From the NCBI GenBank assembly GCA_035539075.1, contig DATLJB010000005.1, positions 163,643 to 227,642 on the forward strand: a DNA stretch of 64,000 nucleotides, written 5' to 3'. Under the pieces are notes generated by a model. It did no database searches, was not told where the DNA came from, and saw only the letters and a program-made list of their open reading frames with translations. Source of the DNA: Dongia_B sp035539075. GTDB taxonomy: Bacteria; Pseudomonadota; Alphaproteobacteria; Dongiales; Dongiaceae. Shown here one piece after another: positions 34,134-42,828 of this stretch; positions within the stretch are counted from its first letter, which is position 1; every line of letters begins with the position of its first letter. A program made the position numbers and the translations under genes.

Positions 34134-35141
34134 ATGAAGACCAAGGTATTGGTGACCGGCGGTGCCGGCTATATCGGCAGCCATGTGTGCAAGGCGCTTC
34201 ATCTGGCCGGGATCGAGCCGGTGACCTTTGACAATCTCAGCACAGGTTATGAATGGGCGGTGAAATGGGGGCCGCTGGAAGTCGGTGATATCCGCGATAC
34301 CGCACGCGTCGCCGCCGTGATGAAGGCGCATGAGGTGACGGCGGTGCTGCATTTCGCCGCCAAATCGCTGGTCGCGGAATCGGTTGCCAATCCGCTGCTC
34401 TATCACGCGAACAATGTCGGCGGCACAATGTCCCTGGTGGAAGCGATGCTGACCTCAAGTGTTACGAAGATCGTGTTCTCCAGCACCTGCGCCGTCTACG
34501 GCATTCCCGCGCGGACGCCGATCGGCGAGGACGCGGCCCGCAATCCCATCAATCCCTATGGCCAGTCGAAGCTGGGTGCGGAAAATGTCCTGACGGATGT
34601 CGCTGCTACCGGCAAGCTGCAGGTGGCCCTGTTGCGTTATTTCAACGCTGCCGGGGCCGATGCGGCGCTGGAGATCGGCGAGGCGCATGTGCCGGAGAGC
34701 CATCTCATCCCGCTCGCCATCCGGGCGGCGCGGGGCACTGGCGAGGCCCTGCGGCTGTTCGGGACGGATTATCCGACGCCGGACGGCACCTGCCTGCGCG
34801 ATTATATCCACGTGACGGATCTTGCTTCGGCCCATATCGCGGCACTCGATTATCTGATGACCGGCGTCGATCTGTGCCGCTTCAATCTGGGCACTGGCAA
34901 GCCGGTTTCTGTCCGCGAGGTACTGGATGCCGTTTCGGACGCAGTCGGCAGGCCGGTCCCGGTCACCGAGGCGCCACGCCGGGCCGGCGACCCGCCCGCG
35001 CTCTATGCTGCGAACGACGCGGCGCGCAGCAAGCTGAAATGGCAGCCGGAACACAGCGATATCGCGACGATCGTGCGCAGCGCCGTTGCCTGGGAGGCCG
35101 CCTATCAGGATCGTCTCGGCCAGCTGAAGCCGATCAGTTGA
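34134..35141 (+). CDS. galE: UDP-glucose 4-epimerase
   Basis: A 335-residue extended SDR. VTGGAGYIGSH (residues 7-17) is the NAD+ fingerprint, FSSTCAVYG carries the catalytic Ser/Thr region, and Tyr142-x3-Lys146 (NPYGQSK) is the active-site pair. The C-terminal VREVLDAVSDAVGRPVPV and GDPPALYAANDAARSKLKW are typical. It interconverts UDP-glucose and UDP-galactose and probably supplies galactose for the exopolysaccharide locus 6 kb downstream. The ribosome site GGGGGAG is at normal spacing. Confidence 0.96.
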   Translation: MKTKVLVTGGAGYIGSHVCKALHLAGIEPVTFDNLSTGYEWAVKWGPLEVGDIRDTARVAAVMKAHEVTAVLHFAAKSLVAESVANPLLYHANNVGGTMSLVEAMLTSSVTKIVFSSTCAVYGIPARTPIGEDAARNPINPYGQSKLGAENVLTDVAATGKLQVALLRYFNAAGADAALEIGEAHVPESHLIPLAIRAARGTGEALRLFGTDYPTPDGTCLRDYIHVTDLASAHIAALDYLMTGVDLCRFNLGTGKPVSVREVLDAVSDAVGRPVPVTEAPRRAGDPPALYAANDAARSKLKWQPEHSDIATIVRSAVAWEAAYQDRLGQLKPIS

Positions 35142-35280
35142 TGGCGGCCGGCCTGACCGCGCCAGCCCGGCCGCGAGACATCGCGCGCTCATCTCGCCGG
35201 TCCGCGCATGAGATCTCTAGCCTTGTGCCCGTCTTGCTTTTACTGTTGCCGCAACCCTGACATCTCGGCGAGCGCCGCCA

Positions 35281-36303
35281 ATGTTCGAGACTTTCCTGGT
35301 TGCCCTGAACTTATGGACCGCACCGGTGCAGCCTGCCGCCGCACGCGCCAACTTGAAAATTGACGTGCCTGTCGGCCTCGACACTTGGCAGTCGCCCGAT
35401 GTCTGGAGCATTCCGGTCTATGCGGCGGCGGCAAGCGATCCGCTGCAGCCGGTTTTGTATAACGAGGCCGCGTGGTGGATGGTCGCCTCGGGCCAATGGA
35501 AGCGCTCGGGCAATGCGCCAGCCATGGAGGCCGCCATCCTGCAATCCTCCCGCGACCATTTTCCCTTTCCGGGCAATGTCTATTCATCGACATCCCCCAG
35601 CGAATGGAAGCTGCCGCCGGCATTCAAACAGGTGATCAATCCGGCGGCGGGTCCGGCGCGCTTCCATGCGCGAGGCGATATGCTGCCGGCGCCGGGGCCG
35701 GACGGTCACATGGCGGTACGCCAGCCGGATGGCACGGTGCTGGAAACCTATGCCACGATCGTCCTCAGCACCGGGCAAATCGTCGCCCTATCCTACGGGG
35801 TGTCCAGCCTGCAAAGCCCGGGCGACGGTGGGCAGAATGGCCAGACCGCATCGATGATTCCCTGCTATCTCGGCGTGACCGACGACCAGGAGATCACCGC
35901 CGGCGCGATCAAGCATGCCATGGCGATCACGGTTCCAGCGCGTTATCTGTCGCCGCAGATTGCTTATCCCGCTTATGCCTTCGACCGCAACGCGCTGACC
36001 GAGGCGCATCCCTATGCAGGCGCGCTCCCCATGGGCGCCCATCTCGCACTTTCGCCCGATGTCGACATTGCCGGCCTCAATCTGGTTACGGCTGAAGGCC
36101 GCACCATTGCCGAGGCGGCCAAGACCTACGGCTTCATCATTGTCGATCGCGGCGGGGAGGGCTTTACCATCCGCCTGCGGCGGAACAGTGACCAGCCGAA
36201 CACGGCCCTACGCAACTGGTCCCAGCCGCTGCAATCGGACCTCAACGCCGTTTTCGCCCATCTCGTCGTCCTTCCAGAAAGGGCGACGCAGACCAGCAAT
36301 TAG
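35281..36303 (+). CDS. Probable exported protein of unknown function
   Basis: A 340-residue protein. The N-terminus (MFETFLVALNLWTAPVQPAAARA) resembles a short signal peptide. Conserved-looking stretches are VWSIPVYAAAASDPLQPVLYNEAAWW, MPCYLGVT-like MIPCYLGVTDDQEI, and LPMGAHLALSPDVDIAGLNLVTAEGRTIAEAAKTYGFIIVDRG. The last one I have seen in secreted proteins of unknown role in other bacteria. No catalytic motif is evident. The stop codon overlaps the convergent stop of the hybrid kinase gene (36300-36303). It follows galE by 139 nt and may belong to the surface region. Confidence 0.6.
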   Translation: MFETFLVALNLWTAPVQPAAARANLKIDVPVGLDTWQSPDVWSIPVYAAAASDPLQPVLYNEAAWWMVASGQWKRSGNAPAMEAAILQSSRDHFPFPGNVYSSTSPSEWKLPPAFKQVINPAAGPARFHARGDMLPAPGPDGHMAVRQPDGTVLETYATIVLSTGQIVALSYGVSSLQSPGDGGQNGQTASMIPCYLGVTDDQEITAGAIKHAMAITVPARYLSPQIAYPAYAFDRNALTEAHPYAGALPMGAHLALSPDVDIAGLNLVTAEGRTIAEAAKTYGFIIVDRGGEGFTIRLRRNSDQPNTALRNWSQPLQSDLNAVFAHLVVLPERATQTSN

Positions 36304-39300
36304 CGGGAGAGCTGCTCCAGGATTTCCTTGGGAAAGCCGTATTGCGTCAGCGCCATGTCCGGGTCGTTCGAAATGGCGGCGAGGGCGAGCCTGGCGAGTT
36401 CCGGCAGCGACTTGCAGCCGGTCTTCTTCATGATGGTCGCTCGATGCCCCTCGACCGTGCGCTGGCTGATACCGAGATTGGCGGCGATGACCTTGCTTGG
36501 CTGACCGGCGAGCACCATGGCCATGATCTGCCGCTGCCGCGGCGAGAGGCTGGCGATGCTTTTGGCCGCCTTCGCTCGCCAGGCATGCAGCCGGTTCGCG
36601 TCCTTCGACTGTTCCAGGGCGCGGTCAACGCTGGCGAGCAGCTCTGCGCGGCTCACCGGCTTTTCGATGAAGTCGAAGGCGCCGGTCTTCATTGCCTGAA
36701 CGGCCATCGGTACGTCGCTGTTGCCGGTGATCATGATCGCCGGCAGGCTGTGTCCGCCTTCCCGCAGCCGCTTCAACAGGTCGAGGCCGCTCATGCCCGG
36801 CAGATAGGCATCAACCAGCAGGCAGGCGTCGGGCTCGGGATGGTGGGCGGCCAGAAATGCCTCTGCGCTCCCATAGTCCTGGACAGTCCGGCCTTCTTCT
36901 TCCAGTGCCTTGCGCAGGCCGGCGCGAAGGCCGCTGTCGTCGTCCACGATATAGATGACCGGCCGGATCGCAGCCTCCTCCTCGCGCGACGACGGGTCTG
37001 TCGACGGCGCCTGTGGGACCGGCAGGAGGCGGCGGATCATGGCTTTGAGCTCGGCCGTGCGGATTGGCTTCTCAAGCAGCAAGCAGTCGTGCCGCGCGAT
37101 CTCCGCGGCAACCTCGCCCGCCATGTCGGCGGCCAGGATCGCAATCGGCAACCCCTGGCCGCACCAGGCGCGTATCTCGGCGGCAAGCGCGAGGCCAGGC
37201 ACACCGTCCGGCAAGCGGTAATCCGCCAATACCAGATCCGGCTGCGCACCCTCGGCGGCCAGATCGCCGATGCGGCTGCCGTCGGCAAAAGCCAGGACCT
37301 GCAGCCCTTCGTGCTGCAGTGTCAGCCGCAGCAGCTCCCGCATATCCGCTTCGCCCGAGATTACCAGGACAGTTGGCAGACGCAGCCCTGCGTCTTGCAG
37401 GGCAGCCGCCTGCGGCAACGACGCTGTGGGGGACGCGACGGGCGTCAGGATGCGCGGTTCCGCGAGCGGTACTTCGACGAAGAAGACCGACCCTTTGCCG
37501 ACCCGGGATCTCACCCCGGTGCGAAGGCTCAGCAGATTTCCGAGGCGCCGCACGATGGCGAGGCCAAGCCCCATGCCGCGATCCGCCTGTTTCTTCTTGT
37601 TGTTTAGCTGATGGTATTCTTCAAAGATTGCATCGAGTTCATTTTCCGGGATGCCGGTCCCGGTATCCCAGACTTCGATCCGCAGCGTCTCTCCGTGCCG
37701 ACGGCATCCCAGCAGGATCTTGCCGCTGGGTGTATATTTGACGGCGTTGGAGAGAAAATTACGGATGATCTGTTCCAGAAGTTGCCGGTCGCTCGAAACG
37801 TGAAGGCTGCTGAAGACGACCCGCAGGTCGTGCTGCGGCTTGCGGGCGTGATACACGAACTCATTGCGCAGGCGGATGAGCAGATCATTGACGGGGAAAG
37901 TGACCACATCGGCCTGAACGGCGCCGGCTTCGATGCGGTTGATGTTCAACAACGTCGTCAGCATGCCCGACATGGCCGTCAAGGTATCGTCCAGCAAGGC
38001 GAGCAGTTCCTGCGCCCCGGGCGCATTGATCGTCTTGAGCAGCAGGCCCTGCAGCAACGCGAGCGTCTGCAGCGGCTGGCGCAGGTCATGGCTCGCCGCG
38101 GCCAGCAGGCGCGACTTCGTCGCCATTGCCGTCTCGGCTTGCCGCTTCGCCGCATCAAGTGCCGCGGCGTCCCGCTTCACCTGCGTGATATCCCTGAAAG
38201 TGACGACGATGCCGGCCAAGCGTCCGTCCGGACGGTGATAAGGCGATATTCGCCGCAGAAGGACCCGGCCGTCCTGATAGACAACTTCGCGTTCGATGGT
38301 GTCGGCGTTGCGCAGGATGAGGCGCGCCTCCGACACTAAGGCATCGTCCGACTGCAGCGCGCCTATTTCCGAGAGCGGCGCGCCCAGCTGATCGGTGCGG
38401 ATGCCGAAGAGCGTTTCGGCCTGCGGCGTGAGATGGCGCAGCCTGAGCTGCCGATCGAAGAGAAGCAACGCCACTTCCACGCTGCTGAGCACATTGAGCC
38501 AATCAGCGAGGTTGATGTCCTCGGGGGCCGTCCCGCCTGTCGTCCGCCTGGCGATTGGCGCCGGAGGGGCTGCCTGCACGGAGCCGTTTTGCGAAAGCTG
38601 AGCGGGGCCCATTCGCGATCGGTCGCCTTCGGAGACCTGCGATGCCTCGCTCGTGGCGGGAGGAACGCTTCTATTGCGATCCTGGCCATCTGCGCGCTGG
38701 CCGGTCGCGCCGATGATGTCGGCGGCCAACTGCCCCAGCTCCGCCGCATCGTTTCGCAATATGTCCAGATAGCGGCCGATACTCGTCTGCGGCCATCGCC
38801 TCGCGAGACGCCGCTGGATCACCAGCCGCAATATCTTCGGCTGCGGTCTGATGAAGCCTTCCGTGACGCGCGCATGTATCAGGTCCGCGATCTCCGGAAG
38901 ATAGCTGCCGCCGTCGCGCGGCGTCCAAAGCGAGGTTGTGGCGGAGCCGTCGAGTGCGAGATCGCCATAGGTTGCAATGGCCGCCGGTATTCCTCGGACG
39001 GGGAGCACCAAGTCCACGGCGCCGGTCCTGATCGCGTTGCGGGGCATGTCATCCTTGTCCGCCTCGACGGGGTCCTGGGCAATGACGAGGCCGCCGGCCT
39101 CCTTGAGTGCGAGAACGCCCCTGCTGCCATCGGCGCTTGAACCGCCGAGCACCACACCCACGGCGCGTGTTCCGTATGTTTGCGCCAGGGATTGTAGCAG
39201 CAGATCGAACGGTGCCATCGCCGCTCCATCCATCGGCTTCTGCGCGAAATTGAGTGCACCATCTACAATTGAAAAAAAACTCTCGGGCGGAGCAATATAC

Positions 39301-39605
39301 AGCTCCCTCGGGCTGAGGCGCATGCCATGGCTGGCATGCAACAGCTTCAAAGACGTGTGCTTTGCCAGAGCTTCGGGCGAGATCGCCTCATGCGATGGGT
39401 CGCGCTGTTGAACGAGAATGACGGATAAGTTGGCCTCGGCGGGGAGAGCCCCGAGAAAAGCACGACACGCCCCCATTCCGCTGCTCGAAACGCCTAGACC
39501 GACGACAATCAAATCGTCCGTCGCTCCTGCAGAAGCGGTCGCCGTCCATCCCTCGGCTTTGGCAGACCGAGCACCAAAGCGCGCCTCACGCTGTCTCCCA
39601 GCCAT
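36300..39605 (-). CDS. CheB-like / CheR_N / PAS / histidine kinase / REC / REC / LuxR-type HTH fusion protein
   Basis: A 1101-residue one-chain phosphorelay. Residues 30-215 are a CheB methylesterase-like domain: the nucleophile Ser40 (GVSSSG) and Asp159 (GGSSADG) remain, but the catalytic His is Gln67 (VQQRDP instead of VQHxDP). Residues 235-300 match the CheR N-terminal helical domain (LRLVIQRRLARR), and no CheR methyltransferase domain follows. A PAS domain lies at 370-480. HisKA has His506 (ASHDLRQPLQ) and HATPase is at 605-715 (NFLSNAVKY, GMGLGLAIVRRLG). REC1 (742-862) has D795 but lacks the N-terminal acidic pair. REC2 (882-995) has D888-890, D932 and K982. A FixJ-type HTH is at 1015-1075. 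No chemotaxis genes are near. Probably a transcriptional regulator, perhaps of the EPS locus. Confidence 0.9.
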   Translation of the reverse strand: MAGRQREARFGARSAKAEGWTATASAGATDDLIVVGLGVSSSGMGACRAFLGALPAEANLSVILVQQRDPSHEAISPEALAKHTSLKLLHASHGMRLSPRELYIAPPESFFSIVDGALNFAQKPMDGAAMAPFDLLLQSLAQTYGTRAVGVVLGGSSADGSRGVLALKEAGGLVIAQDPVEADKDDMPRNAIRTGAVDLVLPVRGIPAAIATYGDLALDGSATTSLWTPRDGGSYLPEIADLIHARVTEGFIRPQPKILRLVIQRRLARRWPQTSIGRYLDILRNDAAELGQLAADIIGATGQRADGQDRNRSVPPATSEASQVSEGDRSRMGPAQLSQNGSVQAAPPAPIARRTTGGTAPEDINLADWLNVLSSVEVALLLFDRQLRLRHLTPQAETLFGIRTDQLGAPLSEIGALQSDDALVSEARLILRNADTIEREVVYQDGRVLLRRISPYHRPDGRLAGIVVTFRDITQVKRDAAALDAAKRQAETAMATKSRLLAAASHDLRQPLQTLALLQGLLLKTINAPGAQELLALLDDTLTAMSGMLTTLLNINRIEAGAVQADVVTFPVNDLLIRLRNEFVYHARKPQHDLRVVFSSLHVSSDRQLLEQIIRNFLSNAVKYTPSGKILLGCRRHGETLRIEVWDTGTGIPENELDAIFEEYHQLNNKKKQADRGMGLGLAIVRRLGNLLSLRTGVRSRVGKGSVFFVEVPLAEPRILTPVASPTASLPQAAALQDAGLRLPTVLVISGEADMRELLRLTLQHEGLQVLAFADGSRIGDLAAEGAQPDLVLADYRLPDGVPGLALAAEIRAWCGQGLPIAILAADMAGEVAAEIARHDCLLLEKPIRTAELKAMIRRLLPVPQAPSTDPSSREEEAAIRPVIYIVDDDSGLRAGLRKALEEEGRTVQDYGSAEAFLAAHHPEPDACLLVDAYLPGMSGLDLLKRLREGGHSLPAIMITGNSDVPMAVQAMKTGAFDFIEKPVSRAELLASVDRALEQSKDANRLHAWRAKAAKSIASLSPRQRQIMAMVLAGQPSKVIAANLGISQRTVEGHRATIMKKTGCKSLPELARLALAAISNDPDMALTQYGFPKEILEQLSR

Positions 39606-39627
39606 TTTTTTCTCGTCTCTGTGACGG

Positions 39628-39798
39628 TTAGTGCCCCCGTATGACTTGAATATCGTCCCCTTCCAGCAGGGTCCAACCTATCACGATTTCGCGAGTGGAT
39701 CGATCTTCCAAAGCTGGCGCTTGAAAGATGTGATCGTAACGGCGGCGCTTCACATATCGGCAATGACGGCCCCTACGTAGTTTCCGAGCCTGCTCCAT
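39628..39798 (-). CDS. Small hypothetical protein upstream of the hybrid kinase gene
   Basis: A possible 56-residue basic protein (MEQARKLRRGRHCRYVKRRRYDHIF...) ending 22 nt before the kinase ATG on the same strand, so it would be the first gene of that operon. The frame is open to 39930. There is only a weak ribosome site and no recognised family. It may be a leader or non-coding. Confidence 0.3.
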   Translation of the reverse strand: MEQARKLRRGRHCRYVKRRRYDHIFQAPALEDRSTREIVIGWTLLEGDDIQVIRGH

Positions 39799-40067
39799 CT
39801 TCAGCAGATAAGCTATGAATGCTGTCACTACCCAAATGGTTGCATTGCGCGGCCGATCAAGTTGGGAAATGGCCGGGTGATCTCTTTGCGGTAGTAGGGC
39901 GTGACAAGGAAAGGTCGGGTCTTCACACATCGGCGCATCAGCACAGAGGCTGGTGGCGGTGCGCCGAAAAAAAAATGCGCTTACGCACGATAAAAAAACA
40001 CATCACTGTGGGCGTAATCGAAAAATAAAAAGAGTATTTCTTAAGCTCTGCATTGAAAAGGGGAGGC
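39799..40067. promoter_or_regulatory. Divergent promoter region between the hybrid kinase and Crp-type genes
   Basis: Marked by several poly-A runs between 39969 and 40040 and by lower GC than its surroundings. It presumably carries promoters for both genes. I cannot define -35/-10 boxes. Confidence 0.4.
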
Positions 40068-40883
40068 ATGACTGACCAACCTCTGGGGGGTGAGATGATA
40101 GATCTTGCGGTAAAATCGCGAATTGATCGCCGGACGAATGCCGTAAAACAGCTGCTTCTTCGGCGCTTTCAAAGCCTCGTACAACTTTCCCCGATCGAAG
40201 AAGATGCATTGGCGCGCTGGGCGGCTGGGCTTGATGAGCACCCTGCCGGCAGTGAGCTGCAGCGCGACGATGAGCCTGGACGGCGCCCGTGCCTGATCAC
40301 GCAAGGCTGGGCTTGCTGCCAGCATGTCCTGCGGGACGGGCGGCGGCAGGTTATCAGCATCCTCGTACCGGGAGATCCGCTGGACCTGCGGATGCGTCCG
40401 CATCCGTTTGCGGTCACCACGACGGTAGCCTTGACGCGGGTGGAGACCTGCAACCTGAACGCGCTCCGCCATGCCATCGTCACGGGCAGTCCCGACTACG
40501 GCAATTTGATCAAGGCCTGCGATATGATCGGTGCAACAGAGGAATACTACCTCATGCATCAGATCGTTCGACTGGGGCGGCAGAATGCATATGAGCGACT
40601 GGCTCACCTGCTGATGGAGCTGTATCACCGGCTGCAGCTGGCCGGCCTGGCGCAAGATGGCCGCTTCTTCCTGCCGATCACGCAGGAACTCCTCGCCGAT
40701 ACATTGGGACTGAGTAGCGTGCATATCAATCGCACACTGCAGCAGCTGCGTCGTGACAAGTTGATCCACTGGAAAGGCGGCCTGTTCAAGCTTCTCGAAC
40801 CGGAGACGTTGAGCATGGTTGCCGACTTCCAGCCGAAGCTGCGCGCCCCGGGAGGCGCAATCCTCGAGCAGCAGCTAGCTTAA
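40068..40883 (+). CDS. Crp/Fnr family transcriptional regulator
   Basis: About 271 residues if it starts at ATG 40068 (AAGGGG upstream); ATG 40095 with GGGGTGAG is an alternative. The N-terminal half is a divergent cyclic-nucleotide-like beta barrel (LITQGWACCQHVLRDGRRQVISILVPGDPLDL). The C-terminal half is a winged helix of the Crp type: FFLPITQELLADTLGLSSVHINRTLQQLRRDKLIHWKGG. The Cys residues typical of Fnr iron-sulfur binding are absent at the N-terminus. It lies between the hybrid kinase and the first EPS gene and is a candidate local regulator. A palindrome with TGTG-C-CACA upstream of wzz is a possible target. Confidence 0.88.
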   Translation: MTDQPLGGEMIDLAVKSRIDRRTNAVKQLLLRRFQSLVQLSPIEEDALARWAAGLDEHPAGSELQRDDEPGRRPCLITQGWACCQHVLRDGRRQVISILVPGDPLDLRMRPHPFAVTTTVALTRVETCNLNALRHAIVTGSPDYGNLIKACDMIGATEEYYLMHQIVRLGRQNAYERLAHLLMELYHRLQLAGLAQDGRFFLPITQELLADTLGLSSVHINRTLQQLRRDKLIHWKGGLFKLLEPETLSMVADFQPKLRAPGGAILEQQLA

Positions 40884-40910
40884 TCCAAAAAACGATCCGC
40901 CGATGACGTG

Positions 40911-40934
40911 GTGGGCGCCGCATGTCGGAGCCCA
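40911..40934 (+). terminator. Hairpin after the Crp-type gene
   Basis: GTGGGC pairs with GCCCAC around a 12-nt loop, 28 nt after the stop. No T tract follows, so its role as a terminator is uncertain. Confidence 0.35.
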
Positions 40935-41196
40935 CCCGCAGCAGACGCATCATATGCAAGATCGAACGCGTTAAAAAAATGATACCGAGCTTGCTGCATG
41001 TTAAAGACGCATATTTCGGCCAAGGCTACTCTCGCCTCAAATGACTACCTCTCTCGACAACGTACCGGTGACGCGCAGAAGTGCGACAAGCGAGAGACTT
41101 GAGACGACAGACAGGGACATAATCAGCTCGACGCAGCCCTCTGACGATCCAAGCGTCTGACGGTCACATCGAGCGTACAGGAACGAGTGCTCTACG
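40935..41196 (+). promoter_or_regulatory. Leader region of the EPS locus
   Basis: The gap from the Crp-type gene to the sugar transferase is 313 nt in all and has no gene. It contains a 21-bp element at 40989-41009 that recurs at the far end of the locus (56761-56781), and TCTCTCG (41050-41056) inverted as CGAGAGA (41091-41097). Confidence 0.4.
40989..41009 (+). repeat. 21-bp element, copy 1, upstream of the EPS locus
   Basis: GCTTGCYGCATG followed by TTARAGACG. It matches 56761-56781 at 19 of 21 positions in the same orientation. The two copies lie just outside the first and last genes of the exopolysaccharide locus. A chance match of this quality is not excluded in a 64-kb window. Confidence 0.45.
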
Positions 41197-42654
41197 ATGG
41201 TCTCAGAGACTGCAAGTGCTCGAACGATGACTCACGCCTTGAGGGGCAGGGCGACAACGGGGGTTATTGCCGCAATCGACATAGCGGCCCTATCTTTCAG
41301 CACCCTGATAACGCTGGCGCTGTGGAGTGGCAAGGCGAATGCCATATCCGCATCCAGCGCGATAAATCTGCTGATCATCGCCATATTGACGATTCTATGC
41401 CTGTCGGGCATCGATGGATCCGCCAAGGCGGCACCGCGTGCCTCGGCTTTCATTGTTCTGCCCTTTCTCCGCAATTGTCTCGCGATCGTTGTCGCCTGGT
41501 CGATCCTGGCGGCGACCGACTATATCGCCGGCCCTGCCAGCATACCGCTCGCCGCAGCGCTGCCCTTTGCCGTCGCCTGGCTGGCTGCCGCCGGCGCGGC
41601 GACGCTTTGCAGCCGATCAGCCTGCTGGTACCTGCTTGAGGCGGCGGGAGCATCCGCGAAACATCGCATCGCCATTGTCGGCGCCGGTCCGCTCGGCACC
41701 AAGCTCGCGCGCATGATTGAAGAGCGCTTCGGCGAGCAGATCAGTATCGTCGGCATCTACGATGACCGCGCCACGCGAATTCCGGAAGCGGTCTGCGGCC
41801 TCAGCGTCGAGCCGGTGGAGAAACTGCACGGGCAGGTACGCCAAAACCGTGTCGACAAGATACTCGTCGCGCTGCCGCTGAACGCGGAGGAGCGGTTGCT
41901 GGACGTGCTTATCCGATTGAAGTCCTTGCCTGTCGATGTCTCCATTCTGCCCGACGGGCTGGGAATCCGGCTCTTCGGGCAACAGGCATCGACGTCTGCC
42001 GATGGCTTCAACCAGCTATTCCTGAACATCTTCCATCGGCCTATGTCGGCCAGCGATCAAGCCGTCAAGCGTGCCTTCGACGTGATCGTCAGCCTTATGC
42101 TGCTTGTCTTCCTCGCACCGGTAATGGCGATAACCGGGCTGGCGATCGTGCTGACAAGCCCGGGCCCGGTCTTCTTCCGGCAACCGCGGGCGGGCCTCTA
42201 TGATGACGTCATTCGCGTGTTCAAATTCCGTACCATGTATGCGCATCGGACCGATCTGCTGGCCAGCCAGCAGACGCAGCGCAATGATCCGCGGATCACG
42301 GCGGTGGGGCGTTTCCTGCGGAAGACGAGTATCGATGAGTTGCCGCAGCTCTTCAATGTTCTGATGGGCGAAATGTCGCTCGTCGGGCCGCGCCCCCATG
42401 CCACGGGCATGTGCATCAATGGTCAGCCTTGCCACAAGATCTTTCGCGAATATGCGCACCGGCATCGCGTCAAGCCGGGTGTCACCGGATGGGCGCAGGT
42501 AAATGGATTTCGAGGTGCGGTAGAAGATGCAGCCATATTGAACGAGCGCATCAAGCATGACGTCTACTATATCGATAACTGGTCGCTTTGGCTCGATATG
42601 GAGATTCTGCTGAAAACAATACCGGAGATCATGTTCTCGAAGACTGCCTACTGA
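41197..42654 (+). CDS. Undecaprenyl-phosphate hexose-1-phosphate transferase (WcaJ/ExoY-like priming enzyme)
   Basis: A 485-residue polyisoprenyl-phosphate glycosylphosphotransferase. Four hydrophobic helices in the first 150 residues, a Rossmann-like CoA_binding_3 domain (IAIVGAGPLGTKLARMIEERFG), a fifth helix (MLLVFLAPVMAITGLAIVL), and the catalytic domain with GPVFFRQPRAG, FKFRTMY, RITAVGRFLRKTSIDELPQLFNVL and the MSLVGPRPH motif. It moves glucose- or galactose-1-phosphate from the UDP-sugar to undecaprenyl phosphate and starts repeat-unit assembly in the inner membrane. It is the first gene of the EPS locus. Confidence 0.94.
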   Translation: MVSETASARTMTHALRGRATTGVIAAIDIAALSFSTLITLALWSGKANAISASSAINLLIIAILTILCLSGIDGSAKAAPRASAFIVLPFLRNCLAIVVAWSILAATDYIAGPASIPLAAALPFAVAWLAAAGAATLCSRSACWYLLEAAGASAKHRIAIVGAGPLGTKLARMIEERFGEQISIVGIYDDRATRIPEAVCGLSVEPVEKLHGQVRQNRVDKILVALPLNAEERLLDVLIRLKSLPVDVSILPDGLGIRLFGQQASTSADGFNQLFLNIFHRPMSASDQAVKRAFDVIVSLMLLVFLAPVMAITGLAIVLTSPGPVFFRQPRAGLYDDVIRVFKFRTMYAHRTDLLASQQTQRNDPRITAVGRFLRKTSIDELPQLFNVLMGEMSLVGPRPHATGMCINGQPCHKIFREYAHRHRVKPGVTGWAQVNGFRGAVEDAAILNERIKHDVYYIDNWSLWLDMEILLKTIPEIMFSKTAY

Positions 42655-42828
42655 CGGGCGTTCAAGCCTGCTTGGGGCACGGTCTTTGCGGATGAATCGA
42701 TTATGCGTACGAGAGAGGGGGGCCGGTTCTTGAGCGAAGCCGTTGGCACGGGGTGTGCGCAAGCGATCTGGCAAATTCATGACTTACTGGTTCTGATCCG
42801 AAGATGTGGGCGGAACTATCTAAGCGGA

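Noticed and set aside
36342..37607. 421-codon plus-strand frame opposite the hybrid kinase
   Set aside because: Shadow frame; the receiver and HTH motifs are in the minus-strand frame.
40053..40067. TTG 40053 as start of the Crp-type gene
   Set aside because: Its first codons are the purine-rich ribosome site itself (AAAAGGGGAGG); ATG 40068 or 40095 is more likely.
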